DNA of 28,960 nucleotides from an uncultured Oscillospiraceae bacterium (GCA_958448395.1 CAUDDP010000022.1:1-28960), one strand, 5' to 3'. Numbered from the stretch's first letter, positions 14,125 to 23,036 are shown. Translations and numbers: made by a program. Notes: a model not told the origin generated them from the letters alone.

Positions 14125-15837
14125 ATGAATATTGAACTCTACGCAATGCGTCTGCCAAATGCATCAACACCGAATGCCGTACCGGAAACGTTATACATCC
14201 GTACAAAAGGAACGGTCATCCGAAATGAAAACTGCCTGCAAATGGCATATGATAGTGTGCTCTCCTTCGATACATGGTTCGGTTGCTTCGACTATATGCA
14301 ATGGCGAAAAAATACCATTGTCACAACCCCAATTGCCTGTTTTCAGATAAAAGGCACAATGCTAGTACAGTGTTTTGTTCGTACAGCAAGCAATGTTTCT
14401 ATGCTCTATCAGCAGACAGTAACCGGCGATGGAATTCATCCACAGGTATTTCCCTTTTCCCTCTCTAACTTGCCGGAAAACGGATTTTTGTATTTTCAGC
14501 TTCAGGCGAAATCAGAACACTGTCATTTTTTAAGCGGTTGTTACTTGGCAGATGTGCCCACATTATATCCTGTCAGATTAGCCGCTGTTATCTGTACACA
14601 CCAGCGAGAAGAATGGGTGTCTCGTACCATACAGCAGTTCTTGCAATGGCAGACAGAACAGCATCCACTCCCACTGACAATTTTTCTCATTGATAACGGA
14701 CAAACATGGACAACCGATAAATTGCCGCAAACAGAACAAATCCAATTGTTCCATAATCAAAATACTGGCGGCAGCGGCGGTTTTACTCGTGGTATTCAGG
14801 AAGCTTTACAGCAAACAGACAATACCCATATCTTATTGATGGATGATGATATCATTGCCGACTGGAATGGGATTGCTCGAACCATTGCTTTTCTCTCTGT
14901 TTGTAAACCAGAACTCCAAGAAACGCTTACCATCGGTGGCACCATGATGGATATGATGCATCCGGCAGTCCAGTTTGAAGCTGGTGCATACTGTAAAAAT
15001 CGCTGCTTAACTGGCATACAAACACAAGCTGACTTGACAGATGTAAATGCTTTACTGTCACGTATGTCACCGTCTCCGGCAAACTATGCAGCATGGTGGG
15101 CATGTTTTCTGCCAGTTGCTGCGGTAAAAAAAGCTGGTCTGCCAATGCCTTTTTTTATTAAAATGGATGATGTAGAATACGCCCTGCAAATGCAGCAAAC
15201 TGTTGTTATGATGACAGGCGTTTGTGTCTGGCATGAAAACTTCTACTTGAAATATGCACCATGGAATGAGTACTACATTACCCGAAACGGCTGCATTACC
15301 TATGCGATGCATGAACAGGCTGGCAATTTTCTCTCTGTTACCAAGGAATTCTGGAGCACTGTTCTGCGATTGCTTTTACTATATCGCTATGATACAGCAG
15401 ATTTTGTTCTGCAAGGATATCGTGACTTTTTACATGGCTGGTCTTGGCTTGCGAAAATGGATGCAATACAACTGCATCAGGCATTACTACAACAACAAAA
15501 AACTGGAATAGAACAATTTTCTACGAATATCAGTGAGGTTTCAGCAGATATACCACATATTCCGTTTTTTCGTGCAACTGTTGCAGACTGTAAAAAGCAA
15601 GATGCCGTTTTTTTATACCATCCTTTTATCCCAAAGGGTGTATTAGCTAAAAAAAATAAACGTCGATTTTTTCGCACTTTATGGCGTATGATGGGAATTT
15701 CCACTCGACTGCTGTTCACCTACCACAAAACCGTTCGGGGCTATCAGCAACATCGGGAAACCCTTTGCAGCGATGCAGCATGGCAGCATCGAAATGATTG
15801 TAAGATGGAAAAGCAAATTTTTATTTCTAAATTTTAA
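14125..15837 (+). CDS. GlfT2-like family 2 glycosyltransferase (probable galactofuranosyltransferase)
   Basis: Likely transfers galactofuranose or a related sugar from a UDP donor to a surface glycan at the inner face of the membrane. The 570-residue protein has the GlfT2 layout: an N-terminal beta-sandwich (about 1-148), a GT-A domain (about 150-400) and a helical C-terminal region. Motifs are AAVICTHQREEWV, NTGGSGGFTRG (about 213-223), the metal-binding LMDDDI (D240-D242), and WWACFLP with FFIKMDDVEYA, where the acidic pair is the probable catalytic base. The last is followed by a WHE motif (VWHENFYLKYAPWNEYY). The start is ATG 14125, nine bases after CGGAGG; the upstream in-frame ATG at 14053 has no SD. 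It is monocistronic with its own promoter. No UDP-galactopyranose mutase or other glycan genes are adjacent, which is unusual, so the sugar is inferred from the family only. Confidence 0.85.
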   Translation: MNIELYAMRLPNASTPNAVPETLYIRTKGTVIRNENCLQMAYDSVLSFDTWFGCFDYMQWRKNTIVTTPIACFQIKGTMLVQCFVRTASNVSMLYQQTVTGDGIHPQVFPFSLSNLPENGFLYFQLQAKSEHCHFLSGCYLADVPTLYPVRLAAVICTHQREEWVSRTIQQFLQWQTEQHPLPLTIFLIDNGQTWTTDKLPQTEQIQLFHNQNTGGSGGFTRGIQEALQQTDNTHILLMDDDIIADWNGIARTIAFLSVCKPELQETLTIGGTMMDMMHPAVQFEAGAYCKNRCLTGIQTQADLTDVNALLSRMSPSPANYAAWWACFLPVAAVKKAGLPMPFFIKMDDVEYALQMQQTVVMMTGVCVWHENFYLKYAPWNEYYITRNGCITYAMHEQAGNFLSVTKEFWSTVLRLLLLYRYDTADFVLQGYRDFLHGWSWLAKMDAIQLHQALLQQQKTGIEQFSTNISEVSADIPHIPFFRATVADCKKQDAVFLYHPFIPKGVLAKKNKRRFFRTLWRMMGISTRLLFTYHKTVRGYQQHRETLCSDAAWQHRNDCKMEKQIFISKF

Positions 15838-15875
15838 TGAAAAACAAGTTTCTATAAAATATCCGGCTTTCATTG

Positions 15876-15904
15876 TTGACAAGTGGTACGGCTTGTAGTA
15901 TAAT
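15876..15904 (+). promoter_or_regulatory. Promoter of the Thr-rich lipoprotein gene
   Basis: TTGACA (15876-15881), 17-bp spacer, TATAAT (15899-15904): a perfect sigma-A consensus. The leader is about 100 nt. Confidence 0.9.
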
Positions 15905-16010
15905 GGTGTAGTATTTCAGAAAGAAACATTGTATTTTGCGTCGAATTTTACATGCTGCACAGCTATGATTTATTTTCTATTGCTTGCAGAAAAAGAGAGG
16001 AGTCATCCAT

Positions 16011-16895
16011 ATGAATAAGCAACGAATTTGTGCTACTATACTTTCTACTGCGGTATTGGGTGCAATGATTGGATGCGGACAGAAAAATGAAATTGACCAG
16101 TCTGTTCCAGATACCATCATCGAAATCGCAAAAACCACTTCTTCGACTTCTGCCACCTCCAATGCTCCTTATCAAACAACCGCCAGTACATCTAGGAGTA
16201 ACGGCAGCAATACCAGCAATATCTCTGCCAGCAGTTCTATTTCCAGCACTACTGTCGTAACTACAATTCATTATGCTGGCAATCCAAACTTGACAGTTCG
16301 GAAAACGGCTCAGGTCATTCCAGAAACACAGCCTGTCACACAGGCACCAGTTACAACTGTTGCTACTGATTCCGTAATAGAAACATCCCTTACAGAAGCC
16401 CCTGTGACAGAAACACCATCAGAAACAGTCACAACAATTGGTTCATTGATTGCACCAAATGGCATGTTTGCAGAAGATGATATGCGGTTTACCTTTGACG
16501 GCATTTCGCTCAAGCCGGGAGAAGACAGTTCGGCATTTCGGATTGCAATGCAGGAAAAAGGATTCATCACAACCGAATGGGTGGATGGTTTCCCGTTTAT
16601 TTCCTATGATGAACTCGGAATCAAACTAGAACTGATTGGTGATGGTTTAGGAACGAAGGCAATTACCATTTCCGGAACCGCTGTTGCCACAGAAAAAGGA
16701 ATCCATCTGGGTTCCACACCAGATGAAGTAAGAGCTGCCTACGGTAGTGCCTATGAACCTGTCAGCGGCGGAGCAATCTATCGCTACCAGTTTGACAGCA
16801 ATGGAGACGGCGAAAATGACTATCAGCTTGACATCACATTTGACAGCAATAGTCTCGTCAGCGAGATTGTATACTGCTGTCTCACAATTGGATGA
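16011..16895 (+). CDS. Ser/Thr-rich lipoprotein of unknown function
   Basis: Surface lipoprotein. The signal peptide ends at a lipobox-like MIGC (C22). A low-complexity Ser/Thr/Val/Pro stretch of about 120 residues follows and is probably an extended spacer. The folded C-terminal domain (about 145-294) contains EKGIHLGSTPDEVRAAYG, a motif shape shared with small repeat-fold lipoproteins where a Gly-x-x-x-Gly loop precedes a helix, and an acidic SNGDGENDYQLD turn that could bind calcium. I cannot name the family. The start is ATG 16011 because GAGGAG lies eight bases upstream; a TTG nine codons earlier has no SD. A perfect-consensus promoter precedes it and a terminator follows at once, so it is a single-gene unit and perhaps well expressed. 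Confidence 0.75.
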   Translation: MNKQRICATILSTAVLGAMIGCGQKNEIDQSVPDTIIEIAKTTSSTSATSNAPYQTTASTSRSNGSNTSNISASSSISSTTVVTTIHYAGNPNLTVRKTAQVIPETQPVTQAPVTTVATDSVIETSLTEAPVTETPSETVTTIGSLIAPNGMFAEDDMRFTFDGISLKPGEDSSAFRIAMQEKGFITTEWVDGFPFISYDELGIKLELIGDGLGTKAITISGTAVATEKGIHLGSTPDEVRAAYGSAYEPVSGGAIYRYQFDSNGDGENDYQLDITFDSNSLVSEIVYCCLTIG

Positions 16896-16916
16896 TTCTT
16901 ACCATAAAATCGCAAG

Positions 16917-16952
16917 AAAAAGGCAGCCTATACCTTGCAGGCTGCCTTTTTT
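16917..16952. terminator. Bidirectional intrinsic terminator
   Basis: A 12-bp perfect stem (16917-16928 with 16940-16951, including the A/T ends; 11-nt loop) with a T-run on both strands. It is shared by the converging lipoprotein and thioredoxin genes. Confidence 0.88.
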
Positions 16953-17002
16953 CAATCATGTTTAAGAGCGTTACGAATTTTATTTGATCACTTCTGTTTC
17001 TC

Positions 17003-17317
17003 TTACGCTTGTTTTAACATTTCAAGAATCGCATTTTTCGGAAGTGCCCCCACATTCTGTGAAATCACCTTCCCATTTTTCAATACCACTAATGTTGGAA
17101 TACTCATCACACCGAATTTTTTCGCCAATTCTGGTACTTCGTCTACGTCTACCTTGCAAATCTGATAATCACTGTTTTCCTCAGCGATTTCATCCACCAG
17201 TGGCGAAACCATTTTGCACGGCCCACACCATGTTGCATAAAAATCAATTAAAACCGGCTTGTTGGTCTGTAAAATCGCTGTTTCAAAATTATCATTTGTT
17301 ACTCTTATCACTGCCAT
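17003..17317 (-). CDS. trxA: Thioredoxin
   Basis: Small dithiol-disulfide oxidoreductase that reduces cytoplasmic protein disulfides. The 104 residues carry the active site WCGPC (C31, C34), the cis-Pro motif SIPTLVV and the C-terminal GALPKNAI helix start, all normal for TrxA. The start is taken at ATG 17317 because AAAGGA lies eight bases upstream; an ATG three codons earlier (17326) has its SD abutting it. The gene overlaps the end of the FTR-like gene by 26 bases, so the two are made together and are likely partners. Confidence 0.93.
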   Translation of the reverse strand: MAVIRVTNDNFETAILQTNKPVLIDFYATWCGPCKMVSPLVDEIAEENSDYQICKVDVDEVPELAKKFGVMSIPTLVVLKNGKVISQNVGALPKNAILEMLKQA

Positions 17318-17537
17318 TTTCTTCATCCTTTCCTGTTACATCCTTGTACTTATAATAGAGCATACAATGACAGTAGCCCTCAAAATCGGGATCGGCAATC
17401 TGTGCACGAAATTCTTTGCAAATACATTTGTTTTCCTCTATGCGTTCCATGCGACAGGGACAGTATCCATCTTTTTTCTTGAGTCCCTCTTGAATTGCTT
17501 TCACCAATTCTTTATCCGTATGCAGTCGAATTCCCAT
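17292..17537 (-). CDS. Ferredoxin-thioredoxin-reductase catalytic-chain-like iron-sulfur protein
   Basis: Predicted to hold a [4Fe-4S] cluster next to a redox disulfide and to pass electrons from ferredoxin to thioredoxin. With the start at 17537 the protein has 81 residues and three Cys-x-Cys pairs: C26-P-C28, C38-I-C40 and C56-H-C58. The flanking pattern GYCPCR, NKCICKEF and GYCHCMLY is that of the FTR beta-chain family. Spacing differs from the chloroplast-type enzyme (see findings). The start is chosen for a GGAG site nine bases upstream; an in-frame ATG at 17552 has no SD. The highly charged tail (KDVTGKDEENGSDKSNK) overlaps the start of thioredoxin. Gene order and overlap support a two-gene thiol-reducing unit. 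No FTR alpha-like subunit is visible. Confidence 0.85.
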   Translation of the reverse strand: MGIRLHTDKELVKAIQEGLKKKDGYCPCRMERIEENKCICKEFRAQIADPDFEGYCHCMLYYKYKDVTGKDEENGSDKSNK

Positions 17538-17574
17538 ACTGTCACGCTCCATTTTATTACATTATACTTTTATT

Positions 17575-17603
17575 ATAATACAACATTGGTAAGAACTTTT
17601 CAA
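17575..17603 (-). promoter_or_regulatory. Promoter of the FTR-like/thioredoxin operon
   Basis: Minus strand TTGAAA (17603-17598), 17-bp spacer, TATTAT (17580-17575). Start near 17568, about 30 nt before the chosen ATG. Confidence 0.7.
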
Positions 17604-17660
17604 GTGTTTTCTGTATCTTTTTTAGCATAACTTTCATTTTATTCTTAAAAAATCAATTTT

Positions 17661-18953
17661 TTAATGATACGCAGAGATCTTTTTTGAAAATGCCTGCTTA
17701 CCTGCATAACAAGCGGTTCCCAGCAAGGAACGATCAATCCGCAGCAAACGATTATATTTTGCCACACGTTCTGTTCGGCAGGGAGCACCAGTTTTGATTT
17801 GTCCAGAACACATTCCAACAGCAAGATCGGCAATCGTAGTGTCTTCCGTTTCCCCTGAACGATGCGAAACAATCGCTGTATAACCTGCATGATGTGCTGT
17901 TTGGATAGCAGAAATCGTTTCAGAAACCGTTCCAATCTGATTTAGCTTAATCAAAATCGAATTTCCACAACCAGTAAAAATTCCTTTCTCCAAACGCTTC
18001 TGATTGGTAACAAATAAATCATCACCAACTAACTGTACTTGATTACCAAGCTGAGCAGTCAGCTTCTTCCATCCTTCCCAATCTTCCTCGTCCAGACCGT
18101 CTTCAATGGATGCAATCGGATACTGCTTGCAAAGTGTTTCCCAGTGGGCAATCAATGCATCTGTTGTATAAATCTTTTCAGACTTTGGCAAACGATAACC
18201 GTTGTCGCTTTTCCACTCGCTGGAAGCCGCATCCAATGCCAATACAAAATCAGAACCAGCATGATAACCTGCTTTTTCAATTGCTTTGAGAATCCACTCA
18301 ATGGCAGCCGTGTCGGTTTCCAAATCCGGTGCGAATCCGCCTTCGTCACCGACTGCCGTCGAAAAACCAGCTTCTCGCAAGAGAGCAGCCAGTGCGTGAT
18401 ATACTTCTGTACACCAGCGAAGCCCGGTACAGAAATTTGGAGCACCAACCGGCATAATCATAAATTCCTGAATGTCCACAGTATTGGCTGCATGAACCCC
18501 ACCATTTAAAATGTTCATCATCGGAACTGGCATAGTACGAGCGGCTGTTCCACCTAAAAACTGAAATAATGGCATTCCATGTTGGGTAGCAGCTGCCTTA
18601 TAACAAGCAATAGAGGTTGCCAGAATGGCATTCGCACCAAAATGTGATTTTTCTGGTGTGCCGTCCGCTTTTCTCATTTCTTCATCCAATACAAACGGAT
18701 CGTCAATTTCCTTTCCCGATAACACTTCTGACAAGGCTGTATTGACAGCATGAACCGCCTTTGTCACACCTTTTCCGTTGTAACGCCGCTTGTCACCGTC
18801 CCGTAATTCCAATGCCTCATACGTTCCAGTGGAAGCACCACTCGGTGCGATACCTCTGCCACGTACACCATTTTCCAAAAGCACTTCTGCTTCTACAGTC
18901 GGATTTCCTCTGGAATCCAACACTTCCCGTCCCACGATTTTCTTGATTTTCAT
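17661..18953 (-). CDS. eno: Enolase (phosphopyruvate hydratase)
   Basis: Converts 2-phosphoglycerate to phosphoenolpyruvate in glycolysis. The 430 residues carry the family signatures in order: VLDSRGNPTVEAEV, ASTGTYEALELRDGD, GDEGGFAPD, SIEDGLDEEDW, VGDDLFVTN (magnesium ligands) and SHRSGETEDTTIADLAVG, then TGAPCRTERVAKYN at the substrate end. The start is ATG 18953, because GGGAGG lies nine bases upstream; the frame remains open for 38 more codons but that part has no enolase similarity. Enolases are strongly conserved, so the call is safe. It appears monocistronic. Confidence 0.98.
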   Translation of the reverse strand: MKIKKIVGREVLDSRGNPTVEAEVLLENGVRGRGIAPSGASTGTYEALELRDGDKRRYNGKGVTKAVHAVNTALSEVLSGKEIDDPFVLDEEMRKADGTPEKSHFGANAILATSIACYKAAATQHGMPLFQFLGGTAARTMPVPMMNILNGGVHAANTVDIQEFMIMPVGAPNFCTGLRWCTEVYHALAALLREAGFSTAVGDEGGFAPDLETDTAAIEWILKAIEKAGYHAGSDFVLALDAASSEWKSDNGYRLPKSEKIYTTDALIAHWETLCKQYPIASIEDGLDEEDWEGWKKLTAQLGNQVQLVGDDLFVTNQKRLEKGIFTGCGNSILIKLNQIGTVSETISAIQTAHHAGYTAIVSHRSGETEDTTIADLAVGMCSGQIKTGAPCRTERVAKYNRLLRIDRSLLGTACYAGKQAFSKKISAYH

Positions 18954-19008
18954 ATAGCGTTCCTCCCTTTTTACATTGTTACGGATAGGATACCCTATGG
19001 AATCTTGA

Positions 19009-19038
19009 ATTATACAGTGGGATTCTGGACAATGTCTT
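19009..19038 (-). promoter_or_regulatory. Candidate enolase promoter
   Basis: Minus strand TATAAT (19014-19009) with a weak AAGACA (19038-19033) 18 bp upstream. The -10 is perfect but the -35 is poor, so this is tentative. The rest of 18954-19205 is AT-rich, with only a short A/T hairpin (about 19110-19125). Confidence 0.42.
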
Positions 19039-19205
19039 GCAAAAACAGGTTCTTTAACAATTCCCATCGGTTTTAATTTGTTACAAACATTTCTTCCATA
19101 CTTATTCTCTTTAATTTTTTAAAGTTTTTTCTAAATTACTTCAAAATTGTCCACGTTGCCAGCTTTCATAGAGCAATTGATTTTTCAATAATAATCTAAA
19201 AATAG

Positions 19206-20879
19206 CTATATCTGTTCTGCCCGATGTAGTTCATCTCTAGCATTTTGTAACATCAATTCGCTTGGTGATTCTCCCCCCATGATACGGGCGATCTCCTGTA
19301 CCCTTCCTTCAAAATCCAGTGATGTAACACGTGTTACGGTTCGTTCCTGCTCTACCTGTTTCTCAATCAGCAGGTGATGATTTGCCATCACAGCAATTTG
19401 TGTCAAGTGGGTCACACACAATACCTGCCGATTGCGTCCGACTTCCTTCAGTTTCATACCAATTTTCTGAGCCGCTTTTCCACTGACGCCAGTATCAATC
19501 TCATCGAAAATCATAGTTGGTATCTGGTCACGATCTGCAATAACACACTTCAATGCCAGCATAATCCGAGACAATTCCCCACCGGACGCAATTTTTGCCA
19601 ACGGCTTTGGCGTTTCCCCTTTATTAGCAGAAATCAATAATTCCATGCTGTCCATCCCTTGAATGGTCAGTTTTCCAGTTGTATGTGCCACCTGTAACAC
19701 AACATCCGGCATATTCAAAAATGCAAGTTGTTCCATCACCGCAGTTGTAAAATATTTTGCCGCCGCTGCACGCTTCTGAGAAAGCTGCTTTGCCTCCTGC
19801 GAAACCACCTCTAACAGTCGGCTTTTCTCCTCTAACAATGCCGAAACTGTTTCCGCATCATGTTCCATTTTTTGCAGTTGTTCTTCTGCTTCGGTAGCAC
19901 GTTCTATCAATTCATCACAGGTGCACAAATAGGTTTTTGAAATCTGCCGCAACGCCTCAGATCGCTGTTGCAGCTGCTGATATTGGAATTCATTTTCCTC
20001 CAATGTTTGTATCTTATGAAATAAACTTTCTGATAAATCCGAAAGTTCTACTTTGACAGTTTGCAGCCGCTGCACCCATGCATCTTGTTCTGCTGCTTCT
20101 GCCTCGGAAAGCGGTGCATTTGTCAGCAATTGTTCTGCCTCTGCAACACTGGAAACAGCACTGCATTCATTTTCCTCCAGTAACTTCCATGCTGACCGAA
20201 ACGCCGCTGCTGCATCTTCTGCTTCCTGCAATTGTGTCATTTTCTCTGCAATCTGGTCTTCTTCCCCCGGCAATATCTGTAATGCCTGTACTTCTTCCAT
20301 CAACGTCTGTAAGTACGTTTGTTTTTGTCTGCGTTCCTTTGCTGCTTTCTGTGCAAGACTAAGTTGCTTTGCGGTTTTTTGCAGTGCACGAAAATGGGAT
20401 TGATAGGATTGTAACAATGGTAGATTTTCTCCAAACTGATCAATCATCTGTAAATGTTGTTCTACGGAACGTAAAATTTGATTATCATGCTGTCCGTGAA
20501 TGTGAATCAATCGTGCACCAAGCTCCCGTAAAGCAGAAACTGTTGCAGTACGGTGATTGATACGAGCTGTGCTGCCGCCGTCTGCCATAATTTCTCTCGT
20601 CAGCAGCAGTTCCCCATCCGGTGCAGACAAACCCAATTCCTCCAAGCACGATAAAACCGGCGGTTCCAAATCAGTAAACAAAGCAGAAATTACTGCTTTT
20701 TTACATCCCGTCCGTACCAAATCTTTTGTCACACGTTGTCCCAATACTGCATTGATGCCATGAATCAAAATGGATTTTCCGGCACCGGTTTCTCCTGTAA
20801 ACACATTAAAATGCTGGGAAAACGGAATATTCGCCTGCTCAATCACTGCCAGATTCTCAATATAAAGTTCTGTCAGCAT
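19206..20879 (-). CDS. recN: DNA repair protein RecN
   Basis: SMC-like ATPase that gathers broken DNA ends during recombination repair. The 557-residue product has Walker A GETGAGKS (29-36), a long central coiled coil (about 150-370, rich in Glu/Gln/Leu), the ABC signature SGGELSR (about 430) and Walker B MIFDEIDTG followed by the D-loop. The start at 20879 is supported by AAGGGGG upstream and by overlap of the argR stop by seven bases; the frame extends upstream but into argR. It is the last gene of the ten-gene operon, and the argR-recN pair is a common Firmicute arrangement. No strong terminator follows. Confidence 0.96.
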   Translation of the reverse strand: MLTELYIENLAVIEQANIPFSQHFNVFTGETGAGKSILIHGINAVLGQRVTKDLVRTGCKKAVISALFTDLEPPVLSCLEELGLSAPDGELLLTREIMADGGSTARINHRTATVSALRELGARLIHIHGQHDNQILRSVEQHLQMIDQFGENLPLLQSYQSHFRALQKTAKQLSLAQKAAKERRQKQTYLQTLMEEVQALQILPGEEDQIAEKMTQLQEAEDAAAAFRSAWKLLEENECSAVSSVAEAEQLLTNAPLSEAEAAEQDAWVQRLQTVKVELSDLSESLFHKIQTLEENEFQYQQLQQRSEALRQISKTYLCTCDELIERATEAEEQLQKMEHDAETVSALLEEKSRLLEVVSQEAKQLSQKRAAAAKYFTTAVMEQLAFLNMPDVVLQVAHTTGKLTIQGMDSMELLISANKGETPKPLAKIASGGELSRIMLALKCVIADRDQIPTMIFDEIDTGVSGKAAQKIGMKLKEVGRNRQVLCVTHLTQIAVMANHHLLIEKQVEQERTVTRVTSLDFEGRVQEIARIMGGESPSELMLQNARDELHRAEQI

Positions 20880-21337
20880 ACAGTTTCCCCCTTCTCTCCT
20901 GCCTGCATCCAAACAGCATACTGTTTTGCAAAAATGGCTGCCTGTTCTTCTGAACGCATCAAAACAAAAATTGTATCCTCTCCTGCCAACGTTCCAACAA
21001 TTCGCCTATCCTGAGCGGCATCCAAAGCAGCACACACTGCTTGTGCCATACCTGCACGACAATGTAATACCGCAATTTGTCCAGCATAATCTGTTCGCAA
21101 AATCGAATCCCTCAAAAGTTGATCCGAAACCGGTGTCTGCTCCGGCAGACGGTAACAACAGACCCCTGTTTCTAAATGCTGCTTCACCAACTGTAACTCC
21201 CGAATATCTCTGGAAATGGTTGCTTGTGTTGCTGAGATTCCCTGTTCTGCCAATGCTTGCAGCAGATCTTCCTGTGTTTCCAATTCATTTTGCTGCACCA
21301 GTTTCATGATTGCGGCATGTCGTTCTTTTTTTCCCAT
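20873..21337 (-). CDS. argR: Arginine repressor ArgR/AhrC
   Basis: Hexameric transcription factor that represses arginine synthesis and activates catabolism when arginine binds. The 154 residues have the N-terminal winged helix (residues 1-70, with ATISRDIRELQLVK as the recognition helix) and a C-terminal oligomerisation and arginine-binding domain. In the latter, GTLAGEDTIFVLMRSEEQA holds the conserved GTLAGDDT-type loop (here GED). It overlaps nadK by 34 bases and recN by seven bases. The SD is AGAAGG. Confidence 0.94.
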   Translation of the reverse strand: MGKKERHAAIMKLVQQNELETQEDLLQALAEQGISATQATISRDIRELQLVKQHLETGVCCYRLPEQTPVSDQLLRDSILRTDYAGQIAVLHCRAGMAQAVCAALDAAQDRRIVGTLAGEDTIFVLMRSEEQAAIFAKQYAVWMQAGEKGETVC

Positions 21338-22224
21338 CTCTGTACCTTCTCTTTTCCAATTTCCCCTTTTAGAGACTGCATCATTTTTCGATTCAGTGAA
21401 TCAAAAAATGTATTGCCACTCATATCAATCAATGAAATTTCGTGAGGAGAACGATAAATTTCCATCATATGATAAGCATCCAGACAAATTGGCGGTGCAC
21501 CATCTGCACTAATATATACATCTCTAACATCCTGTAATTGCAGCGTTACACGCAGTCGACTTTCCGGTGAAAATAAAATCGGTCTGGCAGCAAGCGAATG
21601 CGGACAAATCAAGGTCATTTCAATACAGGAAAATTCCGGTTCAATAATCGGTCCCCCAGCAGAAAGGGCATAGGCAGTGGAACCAGTCGGCGTACTGAAT
21701 AATACCCCATCTGCTCGGTATTCTCCCAGCAATACTTCATTCCGATAAACCTGAAAGTCCACCACATGTGCATACTGTCTGGCAATGGTAATGTCATTGA
21801 GTGCGGTACAATGCTGTACAACATGTCCATGCAAATCCACCAGATCACCACATAACAGCATTCGTCTGGAAACACGATAATCCCCTGTTTGCAGACGTGC
21901 AATCTCTTGAAGCTGATGGGGTTCTAAAGCTGCCATAAATCCAAGCCGTCCCGTATTGATACCGAGCAGCTGAATATTCGTATGAATCAAATGGCTGGCA
22001 CAGCGTAAAATGGTACCGTCTCCACCGATGGCAATTGCAAATTCCGCTTCTTGTACCGCTTCTGCAAACGATTGATATTTTACAAATGCTTTATCAAAAA
22101 ACAGTGCCCGCAATTCTGGATCTGCAACAGGCGTCATTCCACAGCTGTGCAGCACATCACAGACTTCCCTCGCACAGGAAAGTGCGGTATCTTTTTTTAA
22201 ATTCGGAAAAATGACGGCTTTCAT
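21304..22224 (-). CDS. nadK: NAD kinase
   Basis: Phosphorylates NAD to NADP in the cytoplasm. The 306-residue protein has the GGDGT motif (67-71), NTGRLGF (90-96) and the substrate region DGVLFSTPTGSTAYALSAGG. The C-terminal residues are YISADGA and a short basic tail. The start is ATG 22224 with GGAGGGG nine bases upstream; an ATG 50 codons earlier is inside tlyA. It is 14 bases after tlyA and overlaps argR by 34 bases. Confidence 0.96.
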   Translation of the reverse strand: MKAVIFPNLKKDTALSCAREVCDVLHSCGMTPVADPELRALFFDKAFVKYQSFAEAVQEAEFAIAIGGDGTILRCASHLIHTNIQLLGINTGRLGFMAALEPHQLQEIARLQTGDYRVSRRMLLCGDLVDLHGHVVQHCTALNDITIARQYAHVVDFQVYRNEVLLGEYRADGVLFSTPTGSTAYALSAGGPIIEPEFSCIEMTLICPHSLAARPILFSPESRLRVTLQLQDVRDVYISADGAPPICLDAYHMMEIYRSPHEISLIDMSGNTFFDSLNRKMMQSLKGEIGKEKVQRWEKKNDMPQS

Positions 22225-22238
22225 GTACCAGTCCCCTC

Positions 22239-23036
22239 CTATTTTTTGTCTATTGCCAACGCCTGTGCTGCAACAATTTCTGGTGAGAATGGGATAGATT
22301 GTTCTTGTTTCCCTCGTTTTACCAACACCAGATATTCTGCATTGCCGGAACCGCCTCGAATTGGTGAAGGACAAAGCAGCTGTACGTGCAGATCATGCCG
22401 TTCCAATGCCATACAAACCGTCTGCAAAACACGAACATGCACTGCTTTAGAACGCACAATGCCTTTTTTTCCAACATCTGTCCGACCTGCTTCAAACTGC
22501 GGTTTAATGAGCAGTACCGCCATTCCTGTTTCTGACAAGAACCGACAAATATCCGGCAAAATTCGTTCCAGAGAAATAAAAGAAACATCTACTGAGATAA
22601 AATCAATTTGATCCGAAATGGCTTCCCGCTGCAATGTACGAATATCCGTTCCCTCCATACAAATCACACGGGCATCCTGCCGTAAAGATTCTGCAAGCTG
22701 CCCATGGCCAACATCTACTGCATAGACTTTCTCCGCTCCATGCTGGAGCATACAATCTGTGAAGCCGCCAGTTGATGCACCAATATCCATGCAAATACAA
22801 TTTTTCAACGACAGATGCTGCTGCTCCAAAATAGCTTCTAGCTTAAAACCACCTCTGCCGACATAACGAAAATCTTCACCCATCCGTACCAGGTTTGCGG
22901 TTTCCTCTGTTAACTTCGCTGGTTTTGTGCAAATCATACCATTTACCTGAATCTGCCCATTCGTAATCAATGCCTTTGCACGCTGTCTACTGCTAGCCAG
23001 ACCATTTTGCATGACCAACATATCCAATCGCATCAT
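22239..23036 (-). CDS. tlyA: TlyA-family rRNA 2'-O-methyltransferase / hemolysin A-like protein
   Basis: SAM-dependent ribose methyltransferase; mycobacterial TlyA modifies 16S and 23S rRNA, and the hemolysin name is historical. The 265 residues have an N-terminal S4 RNA-binding domain (about 3-62, MLVMQNGLASSRQRAKALI) and an FtsJ-like Rossmann domain. The SAM-binding DIGASTGG is at 84-91, followed by VYAVDVGHGQLA. The catalytic K-D-K-E pattern is partly visible as RGGFKLE, DVSFISLE and LIKPQFEAG. The ATG overlaps the dxs stop (ATGA). SD GGAG lies nine bases upstream. Confidence 0.93.
   Translation of the reverse strand: MMRLDMLVMQNGLASSRQRAKALITNGQIQVNGMICTKPAKLTEETANLVRMGEDFRYVGRGGFKLEAILEQQHLSLKNCICMDIGASTGGFTDCMLQHGAEKVYAVDVGHGQLAESLRQDARVICMEGTDIRTLQREAISDQIDFISVDVSFISLERILPDICRFLSETGMAVLLIKPQFEAGRTDVGKKGIVRSKAVHVRVLQTVCMALERHDLHVQLLCPSPIRGGSGNAEYLVLVKRGKQEQSIPFSPEIVAAQALAIDKK

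Noticed and set aside
17638..17665. Terminator for enolase
   Set aside because: The inverted repeat is A/T only (AAAAAA and TTTTTT with a 3-nt loop), with no GC pairs to form a stable stem.
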